Source: Poteriospumella lacustris
Lineage: Eukaryota > Sar > Chrysophyceae > Chromulinales > Dinobryaceae
DNA: 64,000 nucleotides
NCBI GenBank assembly: GCA_008000375.1
Contig: SMOI01000056.1
Location: 1-64,000, forward strand
Reading direction: 5' to 3'
Position 1 is the stretch's first letter, and each line of letters begins with the position of its first letter. Both the position numbers and the translations under genes were made by a program. This document shows positions 41,252-53,000 of this stretch, piece after piece. Below the pieces are notes generated by a model. It saw nothing but the letters and a program-made list of their open reading frames with translations, ran no database searches and was not told the DNA's origin.

Positions 41252-41493
41252 AGTAGAGTACCAGCATCAAATTGAACCGGAATTTAAGAAGCGCCACAGA
41301 TGATTTTGTATTTACAAGAGATTTTCGTATAAAACAATAAATAATACCAATCGTTTGATGTGAAAAATTAAAGAAAAGAATGGCGACAGCTTCAGGTCAC
41401 CCATCGTCCCGCAAGGTCAGTTGGGGGATCGACAGGCGTCCCCAGCACAACGACTGCAACACCATTTTCAGGGTCGTTGGTGGTGCACTTGTT

Positions 41494-44466
41494 CTAATAA
41501 GAAAACTTCGCCGAACCATTGCCCCGCAGAAAATTTTCTTTTGGTGGCGAATCCGACATCTCTGGCATAGGTAAGACGCGATCACGAGTACTGCGCACAC
41601 TCAACGATCGTCGTGGATTGAACGATGCTGTGGAAGGGGACAAGGTATCCTCGCCACCGCGGACCAAATACTTCTTCGATTCTTGGCGTGTCGACGACGA
41701 CGAGCGTATAACTGCTGGTGGGACCATTTCTGTCTCACGACTGTTCTCCTTGGCCTCACCGCTGACGCCATCGGCCATACGCACCGAACGAGATGCTGAT
41801 CGACGAACACTCTTGCTGTCGCTCTCTGGGTCATTCCATCGCGGCTGTTGCTGAACTTCTCGTGGGCGAATTCGTTCCAGCAGCGATTCCCCAGCGATTG
41901 GAGCGGAAGCTGGTACCTTTGCGAGCGAGTTATCTTCCAACGTGACGTATCGGAATTGATTTCGAGACGACGTCGACGACGATGGGGCCGTCGGTGTAGT
42001 GGCGTCACGTAGACGAGAAGAAACGATCCGCGCCGATCGTGTGGGAGCCGCTGCCAGTGGATCACCGTTCTCCTTCGGTGGGGCAATCGGTGGAAGAATG
42101 CCATCGTCGGCTGCGTAGCGATCATCATTGTTCAGGAAAGAATCAGACGTGGTGGTTCGCTGCCCCGGCGACTTGCTGGGCAAAAACGCGTCCCCACCGA
42201 CACCGACATTGACTAATTGACCATTTTCCAGCGCTTGTTCGTCACCGTAATACTTCACAATCGACAACACACCCGCACGATGAATCAGCGGCACATACTC
42301 CGTCAAATCACCGAAATCGCCTGCGTAATCTTCCACGTGAGGTCGATGATGTGGACGAACATCGATCGTATGCGCACAACGATAGACTTTGTCCAGGCGA
42401 TTGATCGTCGGTTCATAGACAATCACACGGTCCAGATCACTGAAGTTGATGCCCTGCGTCTCCCCGATGAGAGACAATCGTTTGCAAAACAACCGCAACA
42501 CCCATTTCCACAGGGGAGAAACCACCCAAATATACGCCGTCACCGCCCACACGACCAGGGTACCAATCTGATAGATAATCAAACCCGATTGTTGGCCTTC
42601 TGCTTGCCATGGCCGTTGACCCAACAACCAAATCTGATAAATCGGGTACTTGTCGACCTTCTCGATGTCACCGTTGTCATGTTGATACACTTGATCCATC
42701 GGCCACGAGTAAATGTACCGACAGGTGATGTACATGTGCGCCGCAATGGCCAGGAGGATTTCTTGACGCATTTGTACCGCGATTTTCTCACTGATCATGG
42801 GGATGGGTTTATAACGACGCAATAACAGGAAACGGTCCACGAAAAAGGTCAAACCGAAGGCAATCGTGGCGAAGACGAGAGCGATCGGCGTCAACAACGA
42901 ATAGTACAACGAAACGAAAACAATCTTCGCGATGGCGGTGTACTTGTCGGCCAAGGTCCAATTGCTACCTCTCCAGAATTGATTCAATTCTGCTTGCGTT
43001 TCTGCCTTGCGAAAACTGGTGATATTGCGTTGAATGACGCCACTGATGTCCAGAAAGGAGACGATGGGGGACAAGAAACACGCGAAGAGCTGAACGTTGA
43101 TGATCTGCGAAATGAAATTAAAGCTCAAAGCTTGATCCCAGGGGCTTTGGAAGTACGGCAACACCGTCGTGATCAAGAGACGTGCCCCGAAGAGACGCAT
43201 TTGCAATTCACTTTGTCGTCGCCCTTCGTCCATCGGATAGTTCATATTCGTCAGCAGCTCGAAAATCGACGGCAGAACGGAGTCGATACAGCCGATGACG
43301 ATGCCCAAGGCACTTGAATTGCGATTGCCAACGATGTCGGTGATAAACCATACCGCCACCAAGAGTCCCACACTGATCAAGACGGAGAAGATACTCGAGG
43401 CCAAGCGAGTCATCTTGTTCGTACTCAAGTTGGCCCACAAAATGTTGTCCGGTTCACAGGGTTCTTTCACGTTGAGTACGTTCTCGTTGCGGAAGAGTAA
43501 CCGTGTGTTCGAATAATCCTTGATGTCCAACATCGCATTGATGTCGGGCACTTCCAATTCTTGCAAACACAATCGCTGTTGTTCTTCTTTCTCAAAGGTA
43601 CAATACACGCGACACACCGGGTAATGCTTCTTGCACTTGAAATCCAGTTTCTTCTTCCAATTCCCTCGTAACTGTAGCAAATGCTGAAAGCGATCGGTGA
43701 CTTTGTCGTCATGGGTTTTCTTGTATTCTTCGATTTTAATATCGACCATGTGCAATCGTGTGACGGCCCGTAGTACTTCTTCGTTCTCGCGAAACACCGT
43801 AATATAGCGAACTTTGCCAAATCGACTGAAGAACTCAAACCATTCGTCGGGATTGTCCGCATCTTCTGTAGGGTCTAAGACACATACGGAATAATCAGAA
43901 ACGGTTTGGATGGCTTCATCCAAATCTTCAATGATTTTGTTCTCCGCAAAGCGAGCGAACAGGATCGCTACGCAGAAACCCAACGACATCACCAAGTCCA
44001 AGAGGATCGATTGCAACGACAACGGACAATTTTCGCGTGAACGGATAATACAAGAGTCTGCCCCATCTGGGCAACCAATAGTTGCTGTCACATTGGTGAA
44101 CGTACATGCACTGGAGACTTTCAACAAGCGGTTGTTGTCGTCAATGCCTCGATCAGAGGTGTAGTACTCATAAACGGTGGGTGATACGATAAAAGCTAGA
44201 AAGAAGAAGATGGCAAACAGGATAATGAGTTGAAAATAATACAATCCGACACCAATACCGAACTGCGCAAAGGTTTCCAGACCAGCATTCCATACGGGAT
44301 ACAATTCTCCACGATCCGTTTCACCAGGAAGAACCTTTCGGTGACAAACTTTTCTCCGATCATACTTTTCCAACTGTTTACGCTCTTCTCCCCAATTTCG
44401 TACTCGTCGTGGTAATACGAAGGACTCAAAGTATCGAATCGCCTCTTTTCGTGATAGCCGGACCAT
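41494..44466 (-). CDS. CSC1/OSCA/TMEM63-like mechanosensitive ion channel
   Basis: A single exon of about 990 residues starts with ATG at 44466. The N-terminus holds an early membrane helix (FQLIILFAIFFFLAF) and an extracytosolic Cys-containing loop. A cytosolic RRM-like domain has DYSVCVLDPTEDADNPDEWF and FGKVRYITVFRENEEVL. The key linker CEPDNILWANLSTNKMTRL precedes a series of at least nine helices. LADKYTAIAKIVFVSLYYS resembles the pore-lining region of this family. After the last helices a long disordered, Ser/Arg/Pro-rich tail of about 250 residues follows. The family comprises hyperosmolality- or stretch-activated cation channels. The tail is unusually long. It shares a strand with the PI3K-like gene just upstream (385 bp apart). 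Annotation as a channel is by family. Confidence 0.78.
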   Translation of the reverse strand: MVRLSRKEAIRYFESFVLPRRVRNWGEERKQLEKYDRRKVCHRKVLPGETDRGELYPVWNAGLETFAQFGIGVGLYYFQLIILFAIFFFLAFIVSPTVYEYYTSDRGIDDNNRLLKVSSACTFTNVTATIGCPDGADSCIIRSRENCPLSLQSILLDLVMSLGFCVAILFARFAENKIIEDLDEAIQTVSDYSVCVLDPTEDADNPDEWFEFFSRFGKVRYITVFRENEEVLRAVTRLHMVDIKIEEYKKTHDDKVTDRFQHLLQLRGNWKKKLDFKCKKHYPVCRVYCTFEKEEQQRLCLQELEVPDINAMLDIKDYSNTRLLFRNENVLNVKEPCEPDNILWANLSTNKMTRLASSIFSVLISVGLLVAVWFITDIVGNRNSSALGIVIGCIDSVLPSIFELLTNMNYPMDEGRRQSELQMRLFGARLLITTVLPYFQSPWDQALSFNFISQIINVQLFACFLSPIVSFLDISGVIQRNITSFRKAETQAELNQFWRGSNWTLADKYTAIAKIVFVSLYYSLLTPIALVFATIAFGLTFFVDRFLLLRRYKPIPMISEKIAVQMRQEILLAIAAHMYITCRYIYSWPMDQVYQHDNGDIEKVDKYPIYQIWLLGQRPWQAEGQQSGLIIYQIGTLVVWAVTAYIWVVSPLWKWVLRLFCKRLSLIGETQGINFSDLDRVIVYEPTINRLDKVYRCAHTIDVRPHHRPHVEDYAGDFGDLTEYVPLIHRAGVLSIVKYYGDEQALENGQLVNVGVGGDAFLPSKSPGQRTTTSDSFLNNDDRYAADDGILPPIAPPKENGDPLAAAPTRSARIVSSRLRDATTPTAPSSSTSSRNQFRYVTLEDNSLAKVPASAPIAGESLLERIRPREVQQQPRWNDPESDSKSVRRSASRSVRMADGVSGEAKENSRETEMVPPAVIRSSSSTRQESKKYLVRGGEDTLSPSTASFNPRRSLSVRSTRDRVLPMPEMSDSPPKENFLRGNGSAKFSY

Positions 44467-44850
44467 TTTGTTCACGTCAGAGCACTCAAAGTATCGAATC
44501 AATAAATTCCATCAAAAGATTGTTGTCGAATGCATTCAATGCAAGTCGATTCAAGACGTTATCAATGATCAATGCAACGGGGCGACCGTTTTCAAAAACC
44601 TGTTGGGCGTTTCAATTTTTACGGCACCATACTGTACATCATCATCGCCGACAGGATAGGACGATACGTACTGCATGTACAGTACAGCAAACAAGACAGC
44701 AGCACCTTCTGCACAGCATTGTAAGTGTTGTTACTTAATCGTTCATCAGACAATTATGTCTTTTTTCATTTAAAAAACAGAAAAGGAAAAGAGAATGCTG
44801 CAGGCGTCGCAATATACTTGGTGCATCAGCTGTGGACGTCATCGAGAAGT
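44467..44850. other. Intergenic between two minus-strand genes
   Basis: This 384-bp stretch holds the 3' end of the PI3K-like gene and the promoter of the channel gene. The sequence actcaaagtatcgaatc at 44486-44502 is also found inside the channel coding sequence at 44425-44441, a short direct repeat. No RNA gene was seen. Confidence 0.5.
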
Positions 44851-47800
44851 TCATTTGACTTTCAGTTGATAATCCGCCTTCAACCCACGTTGAAGTGTTT
44901 CTTGAAACTGCTGACTGGCAATATCATCCGTCACATCCAGCATCAATGTTTCACGTACAGAAATCACCGCCGCTTGCATGTCTTCGAGCGGCATTTCATG
45001 CGCAATGAACACCGTGCGAATGGTCCACAGCAACAACGGTGCATGATCACGTAAAGCCCGGAAAGAACTGAGCAGCAGTTGTTGGAAATCGCGATAGAGG
45101 CCTCCTTGTACACCTCCGATCGTCTCGAGAAAGCACGGTAGGTAGAAGATCGACTGACGTTTCGGTGTCCTGTTTGAGCAAGTGGTGCACCATGCATTGA
45201 GTACAAAGGGTCGTACATAGGAGAGGGCTAACGAGCGGACTTACTTGGACTTCGGAGTCGGACTGGAGGGATTGTTCGCTCCCGTACTGGTGCCGTTGTA
45301 AACACTCGCATCTACTCCCATCAATGATGTGATGTTCCGCGCGAACAAGGTTCCGAAATGGTCGACAAACGTGGTACTGGTGTTCACGCCTTGCATGGAC
45401 AGCACATACGACGTCAACAAAAAGCCTAAGAAGTGAAAACAAAAGGAGGCGCATGATCAGAGACACATACGATGATTCCTTCATGAAAGGGATGGCTTTG
45501 TAAGTGACGACAAACATACCTACGAGGTTCGGCATAAACGCGTGGATAACATGTTCCATTTCTTCGGCCATCGCCGCGCGATTGTTACGAAACGAGTCGT
45601 TGACATTGGCGGCATAGAAAGCCAGCAGCAAATCATCGGGAATCTTCGTCATGACGGGCTCGGCTTGTTTCCGTATTTGAAACATGTTTTGCGTCTTGTT
45701 CGCCTTCTGAAACGCCTTCATCGCATCGACGATCAAAAAGTTCAACGAGACTACCCCCGGCACATACGTTGCAATTGCTTCCTTGCATTGATTCCCTACG
45801 CGATCGAAGGCCAAGGGGTAAATTTCTTGTTGCATCAACGACAGGGGCACTTGCTTGTCCATCAGAATGAAATTCATCACGTTGATCAACTGCGAATGAA
45901 TGTGTTCGAGACGATAGTTCACGTGCGGCAAGTAAATCAAGCCCACCGGTGGTAACTGCTGTGCGGGGTCTGGGGACAAATGGAAAATGAAGCTTTCTTT
46001 GCCGTAATAACTGCCCATTCGTACGTCTTCGATGCCTGTGATCACTGGTGGGGTCGTCAAGTGATAAATATTGGGCGAATGTGCCGCATGCGTGACCAAC
46101 GAGCCCAGGGGAAGGAGCCAAGGCTTGTCTCCATGCCACAACGATGTCAACGCCTCACGGAAATCTCTAATTACCGCGTGTACCGCTTCTTGTCCAATCG
46201 ATGGATCCATTCCGGGGGCCATCGCAGGGAAATTGAAACGCCCCTGAGTCACGAAGTTGGCGTAAATGTTGTGTACGTCCTGGAAGAACAGTAAACCATT
46301 CGCAATGAAGGCCCGTTGATCCTTGGGCAGCATGCGCATGTACGATTGCATCAACAATTGGTCCTTCAACCCCGCAAAGGAGTGGAAATGATCAATGGAC
46401 CACAGTTGCCAGATGAAAGGCACTGCAAATGGCCACGGGGAAGGGCCGGTCGTACTCTCCGTCGACGGAAACACATCGGCGTACATACGATACTGCAAGA
46501 AACGATGCAGACTGGTGTCAGACGACATTTGTGCTTGAGACAACGTCGCGAAGAAGAAGCGTAACAAGTACAGCGGGGCAGAGGACAGCGTCCACAACGA
46601 GGACGTCGCAAAAGCCTGCAGAGGACTGTTGCCAAAACGTACATCGAGCAAGGGCAACAAATGGGCGACGGTCAATCGATTCCATTTGTGCAACGTCGAC
46701 AACAGCCACTGCTGACGTTCGAGGAGACTCCAATCCATCGTAAACAAACAGAACGCGAAGAGCTGCGGCACACGATGTTGAATAGTATCACGGTGCTCCC
46801 ATAGGAACTGTTGCGTTTCAGGGTCCAACAGTGTGCTGAGATGTGGGTTGTTGGGGGTGGTCGTCGCGGTGCGTCCTTGCATAGTGTTCATGGCCAATGT
46901 CTCGGTGGACAAGATCATGAAATGTGCACAAAGAGCAGTAGCCAGCTTACGACGTTTGGCTTCAGGCAATTGTAACGTCATCAGCCACTCCGGAATGGTC
47001 CATGTTGACGCTTCCCCGGTGGTCGTATGGACCATTTGTCGGTGCAAAGTATACGCGGAGAAGTGGCACGGTGGCAATGCAAAGGGAAACTCGTGATAAA
47101 ACGTGGTTGGTGCTCGCTGAGTGCCATACGAAGCGGCAGATGATGCGTTGGAAGGGCCTTGTTCTGGATGAAGCTCCAACAGCAAGCTGCCCGAGCAAAT
47201 ACCCGACAAAAACACGCTACGATCCGTAGCGTCGTCACGATCGTACAAACCCATCCGTTGCGCAGTCGAGAAGATCGTCCCAATAAACAACCAATCCGGT
47301 GGACAATTGCCATAGAAGACCGGGACATCCATCACGCCATGGCGCAGGTAACGTTCTCCGTCGTAGAAAGGGAAAATTGTCCATCCACACGGATGGTTGT
47401 TCTTGGAAAAGAATTCGACCAGCAAATACGACGAAGGGGTCAATCGACCATATTCCAGCTTCGAGAATTGCATCGGGGTGTTTAACTCGACGATCTTCAC
47501 ATCTTCTGCGTGTGGCAAGGCAGCAAACATGATAGAGGTGCGCATGGTCACGATATCGTTGCCGTATTCGACACATCGCACGGTGAATTTGATATGTCGA
47601 TGCTCCGCAATGGTCAACAACCGATGGAAATTGATGGAAACATTGCAATTGCCGGTCAACGACGCCATATTGATCGATGCTCCCGCAAAGCTGCTGCTAC
47701 TGGTCTGGTGAACATTGTTGGCGAACAGCATTGTCGAAGGTTTCACCTGACTCAACGACACGTCACGTAACTGTGTGCGGCACAACACTGGTCCCATCAG

Positions 47801-49526
47801 TACCGATAGAAACGACGCCAGGATTTCATCGTGCGCGGTGAAGGCATGATCATGGGTCGTATTGATGAATTGAATCACACCAATGGTATCCCCGGCACGG
47901 TTCAGCACCGGGACACAGAGCATTTGCTTGGAGAGGTATCCCGTACGAATATCCATCGCCGAATCGAAGAATTCGCTCATGTAGCAATCCACCAGGTTGA
48001 CAGGACGCCCCGTCTTCGCGACTTGTGCCGCGATACCTTTCATAGGCATACGCAACCCATACAATTGATTGGAATTGTCGTAATGCTCACTGCCCAGACG
48101 ATCCACCGTCTTCGATACATCCACCGTAAAGAGATACATCAAATTGTTCGGCGTATCCAACGTGTAGAAACTGCAACGGTCACAGTTGAAGATCGGTCGT
48201 AATTTGAGAATCAAATCTTCTAAATTGTCGCGGAAGTTCAAGTCTGGGGAGATGGAAGAACAAAGAATCTCGAGACGCTCCAGCAAGTCCAAGTAACGGT
48301 CAATAGAAGGTAGCTTTGTCTGCCACAACAACAGGAGTTCGGTGATCGCATGGCGATGCTGATGGTCGATGGTAGCACGAGAAAAGCTGCGACACCACAT
48401 ATCCAATGCTTTGGAAATCCAGTGGCTAATGTCATCTTGTTCGGTGTAAAGAGTACGATTCACCGTGGCCATAGAGCAGAAGTAAATGGAGGCTTGCTCA
48501 TGCACACGGTAGATGTTTCGAGCGACTGCTTCGGGCTCGGCACCCTCATGGAAATCAACGAACTCATATCCGAATATATCACCACTACAAGGAAGCCAGA
48601 TAAATTCATGAGTACATCGATCGATCGTGGGCAGCAGCAGCAGCAGCTCACGCCAACGAACCTTTCTAGAATGAGACAGCTTTCCTCTTCACCGTTCGCT
48701 GCCTTGTGCAGCACCTCCACTTTACCAGATCTATACACAACGAAATGAATGTCATTCCATAATGTTCGTCACGAGTATCAGGAATTGTCGAACCTTATCA
48801 TCCCGAAAGGAAGAGGATCTCCTTCGTTGGCGATTATCTCCGATGCGGGAAGACTTTCCAATGTCATCGAATTTTCCAAAGCTTGAATCTGCTGATAGGT
48901 TAAATATCGCAAGAATGGGTTGCATCGAAGAAGATCTTCGAAGGTCAATTGGTCCCAAAATTGTGCCTTGCTGACCTCGGAGTCAGGAACCTGGCAGATG
49001 TCGAAGAATCGCTTGGCCTCGGAACCAGTCTTCGATCGACCGGCGGTTGACGCAGAAGACTCTTTTACCTCCGCTTTTGCAGCCTTTTGAAAGTTCCACA
49101 TTTATTTATCCGAAAGCATATCGATGTGCGATGCACAAAGTCGATCATTACCTTGTCGGGAGTCGATGTAGGTCCGGCAGAGGAAGCGTTTGTGCCGGCA
49201 TCGTATTTCTCAGCCAAATCGTGGTATTTTGCGGAAATCAGTTTAGAAACAGTATCACTCTTTAAATCTTTGTCTAAAGTCTAAATACCTCAACGGTAAT
49301 CAACACCATCGTTGATGTGACGACGCGAAACGATGACGGTGCTTACCATGCGGATTAAGGACCGCAGCTCTTCCTCAGAAAATCTGACTTTCGTCAGGAG
49401 ATCCAACGGATTTGATGACTTTGCATCCAATGTTCTCGCAGCTGATCTTAGTCTTCGCAAACTATCATTGAAGTCACTTTTCGCTTGGGCAACACCTTCG
49501 TGAGTTGCTGGCGGATTGTCTCCCAT
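44851..49526 (-). CDS. CNBD-GAF-PI3K-like fusion, predicted pseudokinase
   Basis: Exons 49526-49347, 49280-49152, 49083-48794, 48730-48662, 48584-45520, 45425-45245 and 45169-44851, all phase-consistent, give about 1410 residues. The CNBD (about 155-275) ends with SGDIFGYEFVDF. The GAF domain (about 330-480) has CDRCSFYTLDT and NTTHDHAFTAHDE, close to the FxxxDE part of the PDE GAF motif. A C2-like beta region (about 530-700) follows, then a PI3K helical domain (about 805-1000) with QFLWEHRDTIQHRVPQL, LLPLLDVRFG and LHRFLQYRM. The kinase-like region (about 1030-1410) has YRLEHIHSQLINVMNFI where class I PI3Ks have LRQDMLTLQII. Catalytic Lys is His (FIFHL), the DRHxxN loop reads GVNTSTTF, and DFG reads NIT. 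PI3K identity is by motif alignment only. Confidence 0.8.
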
Positions 49527-50026
49527 CGTCCCACCCTATATTTCTTTCGTCCTTGAACCTCAGAAATTCTCTAGAACGAAATATCTCGGGTGATCAACAG
49601 CCTTTGAGTGTAAATCTCCTTTGTTCGTTCTACCTTCGAAGACAGTGGAAAGATCTCGCCCAAGATTCTCTTTTTCTTTTTGTCTTCTCGATCGAAAGTC
49701 CGTCCGATATCGGAAACAAACGAAAATTGAAACGCCCAAACGCGATGCGAACGAAACGGCTGCAAAATGGCCTTGTCGACAGTTGACGATTCATCTTTGG
49801 AGCATGAAAATGCCTGACGAAATCAAGTGTGATGACATGATAATATGGCCCAAAAAGTGCTTCATTTGTTGGTTCAGCTCAGATTTCATCGGATAAGCAC
49901 AAGTAGACAACGACGATAGAGAACAACTGATTGTGGAATCTCTTTGACCACAGGTGGACAGATTTCCGGTTGACCGACTTTGCATTTTCCCCTTAACAAG
50001 CATCAAAGAGGGCTCCAATTTCCACC
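49527..50026. promoter_or_regulatory. Divergent intergenic region, PI3K-like / SPAG17
   Basis: This 500-bp region is shared by two head-to-head genes. No protein-like frame was found. If the two genes are coexpressed, this region would hold the common control elements. I could not recognise a ciliary RFX-type site with confidence. Confidence 0.45.
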
Positions 50027-53000
50027 ATGGAAGGCGAAAAGTTTTCAGACCCGCCCATTTTCCATGTATATACCAAGGAACTGAACCGCCTTCAGCCATC
50101 CGATCGCAGCGTTGTCGGTGTTCTATACGCATGCGTCAAGGCGGTAGTTGGGACTGCTCCTGCTCCAGCAGTTCCAGAATCGGGTGATGAGTACCCTGAA
50201 GTACCATCTAATGACGAATATTGCGATCCCAGCGGTTCGTTTGTGAGACTGTCTGATATTTCATCGCGGGATACCTTGAAGGCGTTGACTCACAGCGTTG
50301 ATATCCTGGCAAAGGTGGTTTCGCTGTCACCGAACACATTGGAAATGAACGATTCAGTACGACGTCAACGACTGAAGAAACTCCTTCTCCCTCAAACGGC
50401 GATTCCTTCATCCTCGCGGGCGCCGTATCGCGAAGATATGACGAACTTTGAAATATCTGCCCGCATTCGGCTACAATTTCATCGACTTTTGTCCGAAAAT
50501 GGCTTGCCACTACGGCCTCTTATGTCGCAAGTGGAGCAAGGAATCAAAGAAAGCGAATTGCTTACGTTTTCTTCGTTGGCGCCGTCCGATCTCTATCGCA
50601 GTAATCAATTGCAAGAGTTCGCGGACATGGTGTTGAAAGAAACGAAGGCGCTGCCGAACTTCACCGGTGCTTTACAAATGGGCGATGGAGAAGATGGCTC
50701 AATGACCCGTCGTAAATATTTCCGCTTCTGTTCAGCGTTGCTGCTCGCTCAAATCCTTTCCGACGAACACGTCACGGAGCCATTGGTGTTGAAGCGTTAC
50801 TACCCGATGACCGACGACTTACTGTATTGCCTTCATTGGCCTCCTCCTGATCGTAGAAACAAGAAAGATATCTGGAAATTCACCTTGCGGCAGTTGGTAT
50901 CGCGAGCGACGTCAAAGAAACAAAGCAAACGGAGCAAAAAGGTGGAACCTGTTGAAGGTGACACAGAGCTCGTCACGGAAACTACCGACGTATCCACCGA
51001 GACAGTGACGCTGACACCGGCTGGAAAAATGATTTTGATGGTGAAAAAGCACGGTACGGATGCAGCCAATCCATATATGACCGCGTTTTTGCATGGTACA
51101 ACCTTTGGTGTTCGCATGGTACCGCTGGATGAGCATCGCTCCGTTGACGACGATGAAGAAGTCGATGACAGCGAACCTAGTTCCGCCGCGGTAGCTGCTG
51201 CTACTGCAGCTGCGCCTACTGCAGCTGCGCCTACTGCACCCGTTGCACCGGTGGCTGGCACAGAAGAATCAACAGGAGACCAGAATGCATCGTCGACAGA
51301 GTTGAATGCGACCAGTTTGAATCTGTTGAAATGTGGCTTCTTCTACCACACGACTGACGATGTGCGTTATCATGTCTTCGATGGTCCAAGCCATGATCCC
51401 GTTGTGAAGCCAGATAAATTTGGAACGGTGTGTGTCTCTGCACGTTTTCCTCAACGGTTACAAGTCACTGCGTGTTCCAATGGCAGCATTCAAGTGCTGA
51501 GCGACGCCTCGGTGATGAAAGAAGACAAAGTCTCCCCGACCGAGGCGGAATACCCGCTCTTCTATGAGAAATCACGGTTGGTGGGTGAGAACGGTACTGT
51601 CTATCGTCGCTTTGATGGTAAAACGCACCCCATTGTCGCAGAGTACTTGTTTTCCGACGGTAGCCGCGAGTTGCATTTGTCGACGGATCTGTTGCAGCGC
51701 TATCGCAATCGCTCTCCGCGGACGGCGGTGGCGCAGTCGACGATGGACGATATCTTTGAGTTTTCGCTGCTCAAGTTGGTGCCACTGGAGACGAAAATCA
51801 TTCGATTGGGTGCCAATGGGGACGTCGTATGCTTCTGTGTGCAACAAGAGGCCGCAGCCGCTGGTCCGTCGTCTACGGAGGATCCGCATGTATCTGCGGA
51901 ACCGTCCACGACGGATCTTAACTTGGAGAAGGCGATCCATCCCGCTCCATCGTCTTCTTCGAGCGGCAGCCATTCGTTGAAATACGAACGATTGCGGGTC
52001 AACATCAGCAACATCATGACCACGACCATCGATGCCGAAACGAAATCGCGCGTCTATTATTACCGCGACGGTCGATTGCTGGTCGTGTATCCTGATGAAT
52101 CGACGCGGGTTCAATTTCCCGATCGCACCGTGATCCAATTCCATCCCAAGAACAAGATGGTGTATATATCCCGCTTTCGCGCGTGGCCGACGATTGAAAT
52201 CGACGTCGAAGTCGATTCGATGTGTCGTGGACATGCACAAGGCTTGGAAGTACCCATCAACAAAGGTGGTGAACGTGTCCGCAGTCGTGTTTCCCTGCCC
52301 GATGGGTCGATTCTATTGGTGAAATACGACACACGAGTGACGGCGAGTAGCAATGGATCGATTCGTTTGGTGTGTCGAGATCGCACGCAGTTGTTGGTCC
52401 AAGACAACGGCCAGTTGTGTTTCCGTCCGTTTACCACGTGGAACAAGGACGCCCAGCAATCCTTTGACAAAGATTTAATGATTGAAGATGTGGTGCCGGA
52501 GGTCGTGAGTCACACGGGTCTGACGATGGCGCATTTCACGCCCCTGGCCGACATGGATCATCCACTACTGCAGGACACCTCGTTGAATGGTGGATCCTCC
52601 ACGACCACGTTGCCCACCGAAACGTCGTCGAAAGTGAAAGAAGATGCTTCCCGTGTCAGTTACCAAGGCAAACAAACGGCGGCTGCATTGAAAGCCAAAC
52701 AAAGACGACAGGACAGTATGAATACCATCAAAACGGTACCGTCGGGAGCGACGTTGCCACCCTCCACGGCCGGAGCAGGAGGAGCCACCAAAGGCGTCGC
52801 CACGAAGCATTTAAAGAACGAGAAAACCAGTGTCCCGGATGCGACTGCCAAGGCGCCAGAGGACATGGATCATCACGAGCTGTTTACGTCATCGGCGGAA
52901 GCCGATGCCGTCGTGACGGTCCATTTGCGTGAATCCCGTTTGCACGTGTTGGACTACGAATTCAACGCCTTTGACGTCGATTTGACCCCCGGACGACGCG

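Noticed and set aside
44851-49526. Reading the PI3K-like gene as a plain GAF/phosphodiesterase
   Set aside because: No HD-type phosphodiesterase motif follows the GAF domain; the downstream sequence matches PI3K helical and kinase-like layout instead.
49571-49896. Open frames on both strands between the PI3K-like gene and SPAG17
   Set aside because: Short, without ATG context or domain; most likely shared promoter DNA.
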